A DNA stretch of 64,000 nucleotides from AP-16 sp046727735 (lineage in GTDB: Bacteria > Pseudomonadota > Alphaproteobacteria > Rhizobiales > Xanthobacteraceae), in the NCBI GenBank assembly GCA_046727735.1, contig JBKPDF010000032.1, positions 8,688 through 72,687 of the forward strand, in the 5' to 3' direction. The notes beneath the pieces are model-generated. The model did no database searches. It saw nothing but the letters and a program-made list of their open reading frames with translations, and was not told the origin of the DNA. Numbering within the stretch: position 1 is the first letter of the stretch; every line of letters starts with the position of its first letter. This document shows, one piece after another, positions 14,882 through 24,044 of this stretch. Both the position numbers and the translations under genes were made by a program.

Positions 14882-17809
14882 ATGAATGCGATCCTGGTCA
14901 AGATCTTCGCGACCGCCCTTGCGCTCAGCCAGGTGACCACCCAGCCCGGGACGGTCAAGACCCAATTCGACCCGGCGCGCGACCAGCAAGCGGTGGTGCA
15001 GATTCTGCGGGCCGGCTGTGCCCATATCCGCAAGGCGTTCGACATCGAGGACGTGAACATCGACGAGCTCATCGCGACCGCGATGAACGATCCTCAGGCT
15101 CTGGGTGCCAGCATCAAGGCTCTGCACGGGCTCAAGTTCGAGGACTTGTTCACCGCGTATCGGCAATTCTGCAAGAACGAGACCGTGGAGCACTCGCCGG
15201 TCGATGTCGACGAGGTGATCGCATTTTACAACAACGCGGCTGCCGAGCTGCCCGACGAGACCCGGCTCAAGGGCTTCAAACCGCGCGGCATGAGCGTGGT
15301 GCTCGACCGCGGCGACAGCCGCTTCGCCGACATGGCACCTCCCGATCAACGGCGGCTTCCCGTGCCGCTGAGCGGGATCCCCGAGCTCGCGCAGAAGGCC
15401 TTCGTCGCCGCCGAGGACAAGCGCTTCTTCCAGCACAAGGGCATCGACGAGCGCGGCATGGTGCGGGCGTTCCTGGGCAATCTCGCGGAGCCGGGGAGGC
15501 CGCAGGGCGGGTCGACCATCACCCAGCAGGTCGCCAAGAATCTGCTGGTGGGCGATGACGTCACCTACGAGCGCAAGATCCGCGAGATCCTCGTCGCCTC
15601 CCGGCTCGAGCAGGTGCTCGGCAAGCCGGAAATCCTCGCGCTTTATCTCAACTCGATCTATCTGGGCCGCGGATCGTGGGGGGTCGAGATGGCGGCGCAG
15701 AGCTATTTCGGCAAGTCCGCCGGGGAGCTCAGCTTGGCCGAAGGCGCACTGCTGGCCGGACTGACCAAGGGACCGAATTATTTCAGCCCAGACCGCCATC
15801 CGGATCGAGCGCGGGAACGCCTGGCCTACGTGCTCAATCGAATGCAGGAAGACGGCATGATCGATGCGGGCCAAATGCGGGACGCCTTGGCGACGCTGCC
15901 GCAAATGGTCGCCTACGAGCGGGTGCGCCGCGATACCGGCTTTTACTTCGTCGATCATGTTGGCCGCGAAGCCAAGTCGGCGGCCGGCATCGATATTCTG
16001 GCGGGAGCCTCCTACACGATCCACTCGACCATTCATGCCGGACTGCAGCGTGCGACCGAAAATGCGCTGCAGGACGGGCTTTCGGCTTACGAGCGCAGCA
16101 CCGGACGGGTGCGTTTTGCCGGACCCGAGGCAAATCTTGCCGACGCGGTCCAGCGCATCGAGGCCGAACGCACAGCGAAGGTGGGGGCTGCGCGCGAACC
16201 GGCCCAAGCCGGCGAGCCGGCGCTGCCCGCATGGCAGCAGGCGCTGCAATCGGCGCGGCTGCCGCTTTACGACGTGCACTGGCCCGCGGCCGTCGTTGTC
16301 GCGATAGCGGGCGGCAAGAACGCCGGCATCCGCGTCGGCTTGGCGGACGGCAGCATCCTGCCGCTCGTGAGTCCTCATGTCGGCGTTCGGCGCGCGATCA
16401 AACTTTATGACGTCGTCTTCGTTCAGATCCTCGAAGGCAAAGGGAAATCGCCGCCGCGTGCCGAACTGCGCGTGCCGCCCGTCGTCCAAGGTGCCGCCTT
16501 GGTGCTCGACAACAAGACGGGCGGCATCCTGGCGATGGCGGGCGGATTCTCCTACCCGGTGAGCCAGCTCAACCGCACCACGCAGATGCGGCGGCAGCCG
16601 GGCTCGGCGCTCAAGCCGATCACCTACTTGGCTGCGCTCGAAGCGGGCTTGCAGCCCAACACGCTGGTGCTCGACGAGCCGATCACGTTTGCGCCGATCG
16701 GCAATGCCACTTATGCGCGCGAGCGCGATTACTGGTCGCCGCGCAACTACGACCGCGGCAGCTCCGGCGTGACCACGCTGCGGCGCGCGCTCGAAAATTC
16801 CAAGAATCGCGTGACCGCGCGGCTGCTGGACGGCGGCATCAAGAACGATCCCGAGCAGAGCCTCGACCGCATCTGCGAGGTCGCGATGGAGGCGCAGCTC
16901 TATGGCGAATGCGTGCGGTATTATCCCTTTATTCTGGGCGCGCAGCCGGTGCGAATGATCGATCTCGCGGCGTTTTACGCGGCTGTCGCCAACGAAGGCG
17001 TGCGGCCCTCGCCGCACGCGATCGACTCGATCGAGCAGAACGGCTCGGTCTTGTACCGACACGAATCGCGGCCCGCCGCGATCGGCTCCGCCGACCCGGC
17101 CATGTTCTATCAGCTCAAGACCATGCTGCAAGGCGTGGTCGAACGCGGCACCGCGCGCGCGATCCGGCAGCTCGCCCCGTACGTGGCCGGGAAGACCGGC
17201 ACCTCCGAGCACGAGAACGACGCGTGGTTCGTCGGCTTTTCCAACGAGGTCACGGTTGCGGTCTGGGTCGGCTATGACAACGCCGGAGACAAGCGGCGCA
17301 CGCTCGGCGGCGGCGCGACCGGCGGCAAAGTTGCTGTCCCGATCTTCGAATCGATCATGCAGGCGGTGTGGTCGCAATATGCGCCGCGAACCGTGTTCAA
17401 CCCGCCGTCGCCGCAGGCGCGACGCCAGCTCGTCGATCTGCCGATCGATCTCACGACCGGCGATCGGCTGGCCTATGCGAGCCCGCGAGCGTTCGTCGAG
17501 CATTTCCACGTCGACCGTCAGGGCCAGCTCGAAGACACCCAGTACCGGCTCGTCGGCCGCGGCAACATCTACGCCTATCGCGACGGCGACCTGTTCGGCG
17601 AAACCGAGCCGCCGCCGGGCTGGAGCTATCCGCCGGGCTCCACCTATGACGACCGCTCCGCGCCGACTTCGCCGTGGCGTTTTTCGCCGCGGCCGCGGCT
17701 TTCGCCCTGGGGCGGCTTGTTCGGCGATCCCTACTGGTGGGGAGGCGACGGCCGCCTGCGCCCGCGCCGAGTCGATCCCGACTATTTCTGGGGCCGCCGC
17801 GGCTTCTGA
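14882..17809 (+). CDS. Bifunctional penicillin-binding protein, class A-like
   Basis: 975-residue envelope enzyme with glycosyltransferase and transpeptidase domains. An N-terminal hydrophobic stretch is followed by about 100 residues of unfamiliar alpha-helical sequence. GT51 then has AFVAAEDKRFFQHKGID (catalytic Glu near 178), GGSTITQQVAKNL and RKIREILVASRLE. The transpeptidase has SxxK as PGSALKPIT (Ser near 573), an S-x-N equivalent in LENSKNRV, and KTGT (near 770) in VAGKTGTSEHENDAWFVGF. The C-terminal 80 residues are rich in Pro, Arg, Trp and Gly (PPPGWSYPPGS, WWGGDGR). TTG at 14852 would add ten residues. An exact stress promoter precedes it. The next gene, 13 bases on, is probably in the same operon. 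Confidence 0.88.
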   Translation: MNAILVKIFATALALSQVTTQPGTVKTQFDPARDQQAVVQILRAGCAHIRKAFDIEDVNIDELIATAMNDPQALGASIKALHGLKFEDLFTAYRQFCKNETVEHSPVDVDEVIAFYNNAAAELPDETRLKGFKPRGMSVVLDRGDSRFADMAPPDQRRLPVPLSGIPELAQKAFVAAEDKRFFQHKGIDERGMVRAFLGNLAEPGRPQGGSTITQQVAKNLLVGDDVTYERKIREILVASRLEQVLGKPEILALYLNSIYLGRGSWGVEMAAQSYFGKSAGELSLAEGALLAGLTKGPNYFSPDRHPDRARERLAYVLNRMQEDGMIDAGQMRDALATLPQMVAYERVRRDTGFYFVDHVGREAKSAAGIDILAGASYTIHSTIHAGLQRATENALQDGLSAYERSTGRVRFAGPEANLADAVQRIEAERTAKVGAAREPAQAGEPALPAWQQALQSARLPLYDVHWPAAVVVAIAGGKNAGIRVGLADGSILPLVSPHVGVRRAIKLYDVVFVQILEGKGKSPPRAELRVPPVVQGAALVLDNKTGGILAMAGGFSYPVSQLNRTTQMRRQPGSALKPITYLAALEAGLQPNTLVLDEPITFAPIGNATYARERDYWSPRNYDRGSSGVTTLRRALENSKNRVTARLLDGGIKNDPEQSLDRICEVAMEAQLYGECVRYYPFILGAQPVRMIDLAAFYAAVANEGVRPSPHAIDSIEQNGSVLYRHESRPAAIGSADPAMFYQLKTMLQGVVERGTARAIRQLAPYVAGKTGTSEHENDAWFVGFSNEVTVAVWVGYDNAGDKRRTLGGGATGGKVAVPIFESIMQAVWSQYAPRTVFNPPSPQARRQLVDLPIDLTTGDRLAYASPRAFVEHFHVDRQGQLEDTQYRLVGRGNIYAYRDGDLFGETEPPPGWSYPPGSTYDDRSAPTSPWRFSPRPRLSPWGGLFGDPYWWGGDGRLRPRRVDPDYFWGRRGF

Positions 17810-17822
17810 CCGGAGAGCCTGA

Positions 17823-18848
17823 ATGGGGACATCTCGCGCGCTCGCGCCGTTTCTCGCGCTCGCGATTTGGACCGGCACGGGCGTGACCGCCGGGGCGGAG
17901 GAATTCCGGATTGCGGAGGTCCGCTCGCTTGCCGCAGCGGACGCGACTGCGCTGCAGCCGCACGCCATCGCCTTTACCGATCATCACGAGGATGCGCTGG
18001 CCGATCCCTCGACCGGACTGATCCGGTTCGAGGACTGGGCGCAGGCGATGCCGGCGCAGAGGCAGTTCCTCGCGCTTTATCCGAGCTTCGTCGAGCCGAC
18101 GATCGATCTCGTCGAGGACGGAATCACCAAGCCGCACAAGGAGAAGCTGCACGTGTACGTGGCCGAGGCTCGCTTCCTGTTGGCGAAGCCCGCAGCCTCG
18201 GTCGACCTCGGCCGTTACGTCGCGATCGCCTTTCTCGAGCGCATCGATCCGAAGATCAGCCATCGGGCGATCGCACCCGCCGATATCGATCCCGCCGCGA
18301 ACCACAACCCCGATCGGGACTGGTGCGGGGCCAAACTACGGGCGCTGTGCATCGAATCCCGCTACGAGCTGGAGGGCAAACTGCCGGCCGGCATCCGCGT
18401 TGCCAACCAGCTGGTGGAGAAAAAGAAGAAGATCGACGATTTCCTTCGATTCCAAAGCGAGCTGCGGCTGCTCTCGCCCGCGGAGCTCGACCGCACGGGC
18501 TTGAGCAGGCTCACCGGTCTCGATGCGCCGATCGCCGGCGCGATCGAGCAGAACATCTTCTACGTCAACCAAGTCATGCAATTCGGCAAGTTCATGGCCG
18601 TGCTGCAGCCGGACCCCGCGCAGCCGAGCAGGAGCGTGGTCAGCGCCTTCATCGCGCTCGCGCTGAAAACCCGGGTGATCGAGAACAAGAACAAATATGC
18701 GAGCGTGCCGGTGCTGCGCAATCTGGTGCCCGGGCAGGTTCTGGTCGGCAAGAGCTCGTTCAATACCGGAACTTCGCTCAGCGCCGGCCTCCCGGCCTAC
18801 GCCCGAAACCAGATCAAGGCCGTCGCCGGCATCCTCGACCACGAGTAA
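17823..18848 (+). CDS. Exported protein of unknown function, PBP neighbour
   Basis: 341 residues. A signal peptide covers about residues 1-24 (ends VTAGAEE). The mature protein is globular without repeats: LQPHAIAFTDHHEDALADPS, GLIRFEDWAQAMPAQRQFLALYPSFVEP, DWCGAKLRALCIESRYELEGKLPAGI, KKKKIDDFLRFQSELRLL, and a C-terminal NKYASVPVLRNLVPGQVLVGKSSFNTGTSLSAGLPAYARNQIK. A Cys pair could form a disulphide. I do not recognise the family. It follows the PBP gene by 13 bases, so it may be translated from the same stress-induced mRNA and act in the periplasm beside it. Confidence 0.7.
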   Translation: MGTSRALAPFLALAIWTGTGVTAGAEEFRIAEVRSLAAADATALQPHAIAFTDHHEDALADPSTGLIRFEDWAQAMPAQRQFLALYPSFVEPTIDLVEDGITKPHKEKLHVYVAEARFLLAKPAASVDLGRYVAIAFLERIDPKISHRAIAPADIDPAANHNPDRDWCGAKLRALCIESRYELEGKLPAGIRVANQLVEKKKKIDDFLRFQSELRLLSPAELDRTGLSRLTGLDAPIAGAIEQNIFYVNQVMQFGKFMAVLQPDPAQPSRSVVSAFIALALKTRVIENKNKYASVPVLRNLVPGQVLVGKSSFNTGTSLSAGLPAYARNQIKAVAGILDHE

Positions 18849-19001
18849 CAGCTGGTCGTGACCGCCGCGGGCGGTCGAGCGCTCCTAACAAACAGCCGTT
18901 AACCGTTCCGTGCGGCTGATTGCCGGCGCCGCTTCAAAATCCCGCAATTCTTCGGCATATTGCCGCAGGATATGGCCGGAGTCAGGGGGCCGATTTCCGC
19001 C

Positions 19002-19505
19002 ATGCGGTATGTCATGTTCCTGCTCGCGCTGGCGTGCATCGGAGCCGGCGACGCGCGTGCGAATGTCGTGATCGCGATCGACAAGACCCAGCAGCGCATG
19101 TCGGTCAGCGTCGACGGCGAGGATCGCTACACTTGGCCGATCTCGACCGCGCGCGCCGGCTACGTCACGCCAAACGGGAGCTATCATCCGGAGTTGCTGG
19201 CGCGCCGGTGGTTTTCGCGCAAGTATTACGGCTCGCCGATGCCGCACTCGATCTTCTTCCATGGGGGATTTGCGATCCACGGCAGCTACGAAATCTCGCA
19301 TCTTGGTCGTGCGGCCTCGCACGGCTGCATCCGGCTGCATCCGGACCACGCCGCCGTCCTGTTCGCGCTGGTCAAGCAGGAGGGAAATGCCAATACCGAG
19401 ATCGTCGTGACCGGCTCGGACCCGGTTGCGCGGCATATCGCCGGAGGCCGCCGAAACTATTATTTTCCTTGGTTTGCTCACCGCGGCTTCTACGGCCGGT
19501 TTTGA
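19002..19505 (+). CDS. L,D-transpeptidase (YkuD domain), second copy
   Basis: 167 residues with signal peptide MRYVMFLLALACIGAGDARA. The catalytic domain is minimal: VVIAIDKTQQRMSVSVDGEDRYTWPISTAR, TPNGSYHPELLARRWFSRKYYGSPMPHSIFF, then GFAIHGSYEISHLGRAASHGCIRL with active-site His and Cys, and IVVTG. It should cross-link or edit peptidoglycan in the periplasm. An in-frame ATG at 18972 would add ten residues; the signal peptide favours 19002. It differs in domain spacing from the copy at 13017 and is not a recent duplicate. Confidence 0.88.
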   Translation: MRYVMFLLALACIGAGDARANVVIAIDKTQQRMSVSVDGEDRYTWPISTARAGYVTPNGSYHPELLARRWFSRKYYGSPMPHSIFFHGGFAIHGSYEISHLGRAASHGCIRLHPDHAAVLFALVKQEGNANTEIVVTGSDPVARHIAGGRRNYYFPWFAHRGFYGRF

Positions 19506-19521
19506 TCGGCGGCTTCCGTGT

Positions 19522-22275
19522 TCAGGCGCGCTCGCTCGCGTGCAACACGGCAAACGGCATGGTCGCGAACAGCTTCGCGACCGGAATTTCCGCCTGCGAA
19601 AAACTGCGGCCCGAGGCCAGCAGGTCGCGGAGCGGTCCGAGGCCCCCGCAAAGCAAAGAGGCGCGCCAGTCGGCGCCACGCGGCCATGCGCGGCCGCCGT
19701 CGGTGAACCGGCCGAAATGGCGGCCGACGACCACGATCACCGCGTCACGACCCCGATAACGCCGGAAAGCGAGCACATGCTCCTTGTGCTCCCCCTCGAT
19801 CGGAACAGGCGCGTAGTCGCCTTCGCGGAACAGCGCTCGGTGGTCCTGACGCACCGCGAGCAGCCGGCGCGTGAGCGCAAGCTTGATCTTTCCGTCTTGC
19901 CAACGAGCCTGCAGCGCGCGCCAGTCGGGCGGGTCGATATCGGCGAGCGCCGTCCGGCGCGCCGCGAAATCCACCGGGCGGCGGTTGTCGGGATCGACCA
20001 GCGAAAGATCCCAGAACTCGGTGCCCTGATAAAAGTCGGGCACCCCGGGAATCGTCGCCTTGATCGTGAGCTGCGCGAGGCCGTTCAGCGCGCCCAACAG
20101 CGCCGCGCGGCGGGTGAACTCGTCGAAAGAGCCAATGAAATCCGCCGATGCGCGGGCATCGAGAATGCCGGCGATGAACGCCGTCAGCCCGCGCTCGTAG
20201 GGTTCGTTCGGATCGAGCCAGCTCGTTTGCAGCTTGCTCTCGCGCGCCGCCTTGACCGCGTAGGCCTGCATTCGCTCGACGAAGTTTGGATTCGGAGCCT
20301 GCCACGGCCAGGCGCCGAGCAGCGCCTGGTAGAGCAGATATTCGTGCCCGGGCGAGGGCGCGGGCGTGCCGGCGGAGCGATCGAGGAAACGGCGGTTGGC
20401 CTTGCTCCATGCCTGCACGCGCTCGATCCACTCGCCTGCGAGCTCGGACAGCGCCGCCAAGCGCATCCGCGCATCCTCACCGCGCTTGGTGTCATGGGTC
20501 GCGCTCGCCGTCATTCCGATCGGCGATTGCCGGGCGCGCGTGGCCATGCGCTCGTGAAATTCCGGGATCGAAACGGGAGGCGCCGCCGGATCGCCCCCGA
20601 CCTCGTTGCAGGCCAGCAGCCGCAGGTATCGATAGCATACGGTGTCTTCCAGCGACTTCGCCATCAAGGGGCCGGTGAGCTGCTGGACCTTTCGGACAAA
20701 TTCGCGAACGCGGCGTCGGCTATAACCGGAACTTTTCGGCGCGATGAGATCCAGCGTGAGCGTTGCCTGCAGGAAATCGAATACCGGACCGCAGCGCGGG
20801 TCGTGCGCCTTGGCTTCGCGGATCGCCCGCGCGATCATCGCCCGATCGTTGACCGAGGCGCCCACTCGTCCGACGTAAGTGCGGTAAACCGGAAAATGCA
20901 GCAAATAAAGCTCGAGCGCTTGCGCAAGCGCCGCGCGCTCAAAATCCCGGCTTTGCCAGTGTCCGGCGGCGATCCGCGCCAAGAGCCGCACGAGCGCGCC
21001 GAATTCCCCGCCGAACATCGTCTCCAACACGGTGCGTTTGGCCTGAAGCAGCATCTCGGAGAACGTCGCTCCATTGCCGGGGATTGTCCGGCGGTGATGT
21101 TCGAGCGCATCGAGCCCGTCCGCATCGAGCAGCGTTCGGGCGATGACGTTCAGCCATTCATATCCGGTCGCTCCCGCAATGCCGGCGAGCTCGGGCATCG
21201 GTTCGCCTTCGCCGAGGATCTTTTCGACGATGACATAGAGGGGTCGGGATGCATTGCCGCGTGCTTGCGCTACAGCATGCTGCAGCGACCGGCAGTATTC
21301 ACTCGGATCGGACAGGCCGTCGATGTGATCGAGCCGCAATCCTTGCAGCCGGCCCTCGCCGATCAGCCGCAGCACCAAGCGATGCACGGCCGCAAACGTG
21401 TCGGGGTCTTCGACGCGAAGTCCCGCAAGATCATTGATGTCGAAGAATCGCCGGTAATTGATTTCCCTCGTCGCCAGCCGCCAGTACGCGACGCGATAGT
21501 GCTGGCGCTCGAGCAAACGGTTCAGCGCGCGCGTGCCGGCGCCGCCGCCCTGCGGACGGTAGGATTCTAGACCGCGTTCGATGAGCGGCGCCGCCTCTTG
21601 CGATGCCGCCAATCTGCACTTGAGCGTCGCAACCTGCTCGCTCGTTTGTGCCCCAGCCTCGGCAAGTTCCAGCAACCGGCGACCGGCCTCGCTTCGGTGC
21701 GCGCGCGCGGCAGCGGCAAGGGTGCGAAGCAGGCGCGGATACAGATCCGGCCGGATCGGCAGCCGGTGCTGGTGATACCAAGCGGAAAAGCTTCCTTCGG
21801 CGGCAGCGAATTTCAGCTCTATCTCGCCGGCTTCGAGCGCTTCGCCATAAGGCCGGCCGAGGATCGGCAGCAGCACCCGGCCGCGATTCGAAGGCGCATT
21901 CCAGTCGATATCGAATGCGGCCGCATGCGGCGAACGCGCGCCCCATTCGAGCACGTCGAGCCACCATGCATTATCGTTGCCGCCGATGCCGACGTGATTG
22001 GGCACGAAATCCAGGATCAGCCCCAAATCGGCGCGCGCCAACGCTTGCGACAATCTTGCGAACCCGGCCTCCCCGCCGAGCTCCGGATTGAGGAGATTGT
22101 GATCGACGACGTCGTAGCCGTGAGCGCTGCCGGGGCGGGCTTTCAGGAACGGCGAGGCGTAGACATGGCTGATGCCGAGCGCCTTCAGGTAAGGGACGAG
22201 CTCCGCCGCGGCATCGAAGCCGAAGTCCCGCGAGAGCTGCAGCCGATAGGTCGCGACCGGAACGTCGGGCGGCAT
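19522..22275 (-). CDS. treY: Malto-oligosyltrehalose synthase
   Basis: 917-residue GH13 enzyme that turns the reducing-end alpha-1,4 bond of maltodextrins into an alpha,alpha-1,1 trehalosyl end. The N-terminus VPVATYRLQLSRDFGFDAA is diagnostic. The nucleophile Asp lies in GLRLDHIDGLSDP (near 313), the acid Glu in VIVEKILGEGE (near 349), and the third Asp in TASATHDTKRGEDARMR. The C-terminus has VPDFYQGTE and DNRRPVDF. Its ATG shares one base with the treZ TGA (TGATG), so the two are translationally coupled. It is the last gene of the glgE operon and converges on the L,D-transpeptidase gene with a 16-base gap. Confidence 0.95.
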   Translation of the reverse strand: MPPDVPVATYRLQLSRDFGFDAAAELVPYLKALGISHVYASPFLKARPGSAHGYDVVDHNLLNPELGGEAGFARLSQALARADLGLILDFVPNHVGIGGNDNAWWLDVLEWGARSPHAAAFDIDWNAPSNRGRVLLPILGRPYGEALEAGEIELKFAAAEGSFSAWYHQHRLPIRPDLYPRLLRTLAAAARAHRSEAGRRLLELAEAGAQTSEQVATLKCRLAASQEAAPLIERGLESYRPQGGGAGTRALNRLLERQHYRVAYWRLATREINYRRFFDINDLAGLRVEDPDTFAAVHRLVLRLIGEGRLQGLRLDHIDGLSDPSEYCRSLQHAVAQARGNASRPLYVIVEKILGEGEPMPELAGIAGATGYEWLNVIARTLLDADGLDALEHHRRTIPGNGATFSEMLLQAKRTVLETMFGGEFGALVRLLARIAAGHWQSRDFERAALAQALELYLLHFPVYRTYVGRVGASVNDRAMIARAIREAKAHDPRCGPVFDFLQATLTLDLIAPKSSGYSRRRVREFVRKVQQLTGPLMAKSLEDTVCYRYLRLLACNEVGGDPAAPPVSIPEFHERMATRARQSPIGMTASATHDTKRGEDARMRLAALSELAGEWIERVQAWSKANRRFLDRSAGTPAPSPGHEYLLYQALLGAWPWQAPNPNFVERMQAYAVKAARESKLQTSWLDPNEPYERGLTAFIAGILDARASADFIGSFDEFTRRAALLGALNGLAQLTIKATIPGVPDFYQGTEFWDLSLVDPDNRRPVDFAARRTALADIDPPDWRALQARWQDGKIKLALTRRLLAVRQDHRALFREGDYAPVPIEGEHKEHVLAFRRYRGRDAVIVVVGRHFGRFTDGGRAWPRGADWRASLLCGGLGPLRDLLASGRSFSQAEIPVAKLFATMPFAVLHASERA

Positions 22276-24044
22276 CAGCCGATGCCCCAGAACACCGACC
22301 AGGCCGGCAGGTCGGGCGGCGGCGTTCCGCCCCAGATCGGTTTTCCGCGGTCAAGATCGCTGGGGCGCCGGCGCGGTAGTGAGCCGACATTGGCGAGAAG
22401 AGAGAGCCGGCTGCCGTCGCCCAACCGCCAACGCGCCACGAGCACGCCGTCGCGCCACGCCGCCTGCGCATCGCTGCGCTTCAGAGCTTCCAGGCGCGGC
22501 GCGATGTGCTCCCGGCGCAATGCGAGCAGCCGGCGCACGAGCGCGAGCCGCTCGCGATGCGAGCCGCGATCGCGCGCGCCCCAGTCGAGCACCGCAGAAC
22601 GGAACGTCGATTCCGCGAGCGGGTCCGGCAGCGCCTCGGCGGACAGGCCCGAATACGCGGCGGCGAACTCCGCCGTGCGTCCGTTCCGCACCGCGTCCGC
22701 CAGCGCGCCGTGGAAATCGCAGAAGAACGGAAACGGCTGCGTCGCCCCCCATTCCTCGCCCATGAACAGCATGGGCGGCATCGGCGCGAGCAGGAGAATC
22801 TGCAGCGCCGCCTCGATCGACGGCGCCGGTGCGAGCACGGACAGTCGCTCGCCGAACGGCCGGTTGCCGACCTGATCATGGTTCTGGAGAAAGTCGACGA
22901 AAGCGGTGGGCGGCAGCGCGGCACTTGGTTCGCCGCGGCGCGCGCCGTTGCGATAGGCCGACGGCTCGCCCTGATAAGCGAATCCCGACGCAAGAATCCG
23001 GGTGAGTTGCTCCCCGGGCGACCGCGCGTAGTCGCCGTAGTACCCGCCGTGCTCGCCCGCCAGCAGCACGTGCCAGGCATGATGATAATCGTCGTTCCAT
23101 TGCGCCCGATATTTGCCGTTCGGCGGCTCGCTCGTGGGATCGAGCAGGCTCGCGCAATTGTCGTCGTTCTCGAGAATGAGGTGGATGCTACGACCGGTCT
23201 CGGCCGCAAATGCCCCGACCGCGCGGCTCAAGTCCGCCAGCAACGGCGGCGTGCCCGGTTCCTTGATGGCGTGGACGGCATCGAGCCGCAAGCCGTCGAA
23301 GCGGTAATCCCCAAGCCAGGCGAGCGCGTTCTCGATGGCGAAGCTGCGGACCTGTGGCACGTTGTAGTCGATGGCATCGCCCCAGGGCGTCGCATGCGAA
23401 CTCGTGAAGAACCTCGGCGCATACCGCCCGAGGTAATTTCCCTCCGGGCCGAAGTGATTGTAGACGACATCGAGAAACACCATCAGCGAGCGTTGGTGTG
23501 CCGCGTCGATGAGAGCCTTGAGATCTTCGGGGCGGCCGTAAGCGCTGTCCGGTGCGAACGGCAGCACGCCGTCGTAACCCCAGTTCCAGCGTCCGGCGAA
23601 ATCCGCGACCGGCATGAGCTCGATGGCGGTGATGCCGGTTTCGGCGACGTCGTCGAGCTTGTCGATCGCACTCCGAAAGGTGCCCTCGGAGGTGAAAGTT
23701 CCGACGTGCAGCTCGAGAATGACGGCTTGCGCCCACGGGCGCCCGCGCCATTGGGTCGCTTGCCACGGGAAGCGGGGATCGACGACTTCGCTCGGGCCAT
23801 GCACGTCTTCGGGCTGAAAGCGCGAAGCGGGATCGGCAACGATCTGATCGCCGTCGATGCGGAATTGGTATCGCGTCCCCGGCCCGGCGGCGGCGATGGT
23901 TACCTCGAACCAACCCTCCGGGCGCGCCTGCATCGGGTAAAGACGGTCGAGCACGACCTCGACCCGCCCGGCGGCCGGTGCCCAGAGCCGAAATGTCACG
24001 CCCCCCTCGGGGTCGAGCCGCGGTCCGAATCGCGCGGCGGTCAT
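22275..24044 (-). CDS. treZ: Malto-oligosyltrehalose trehalohydrolase
   Basis: 589-residue GH13 hydrolase releasing trehalose from the product of TreY. The N-terminal CBM48-like domain (FGPRLDPEGGVTFRLWAPAA) is followed by the barrel: ELHVGTFTSEGTF, FLDVVYNHFGPEGNY, nucleophile in GLRLDAVHAIKE (near 251), acid in HLILENDDN (near 290), and NHDQVGNRPFGERL. MPPMLFMGEEWG and a short beta-sandwich end it. The start at 24044 overlaps glgX by four bases (ATGA), and the stop overlaps the treY start. Confidence 0.95.
   Translation of the reverse strand: MTAARFGPRLDPEGGVTFRLWAPAAGRVEVVLDRLYPMQARPEGWFEVTIAAAGPGTRYQFRIDGDQIVADPASRFQPEDVHGPSEVVDPRFPWQATQWRGRPWAQAVILELHVGTFTSEGTFRSAIDKLDDVAETGITAIELMPVADFAGRWNWGYDGVLPFAPDSAYGRPEDLKALIDAAHQRSLMVFLDVVYNHFGPEGNYLGRYAPRFFTSSHATPWGDAIDYNVPQVRSFAIENALAWLGDYRFDGLRLDAVHAIKEPGTPPLLADLSRAVGAFAAETGRSIHLILENDDNCASLLDPTSEPPNGKYRAQWNDDYHHAWHVLLAGEHGGYYGDYARSPGEQLTRILASGFAYQGEPSAYRNGARRGEPSAALPPTAFVDFLQNHDQVGNRPFGERLSVLAPAPSIEAALQILLLAPMPPMLFMGEEWGATQPFPFFCDFHGALADAVRNGRTAEFAAAYSGLSAEALPDPLAESTFRSAVLDWGARDRGSHRERLALVRRLLALRREHIAPRLEALKRSDAQAAWRDGVLVARWRLGDGSRLSLLANVGSLPRRRPSDLDRGKPIWGGTPPPDLPAWSVFWGIG

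Noticed and set aside
14828..17968. Minus-strand open frame of about 1046 codons opposite the PBP gene
   Set aside because: It is the antisense shadow of a high-GC gene with intact GT51 and transpeptidase motifs; the translation is Arg/Ala/Asp low-complexity without family motifs.
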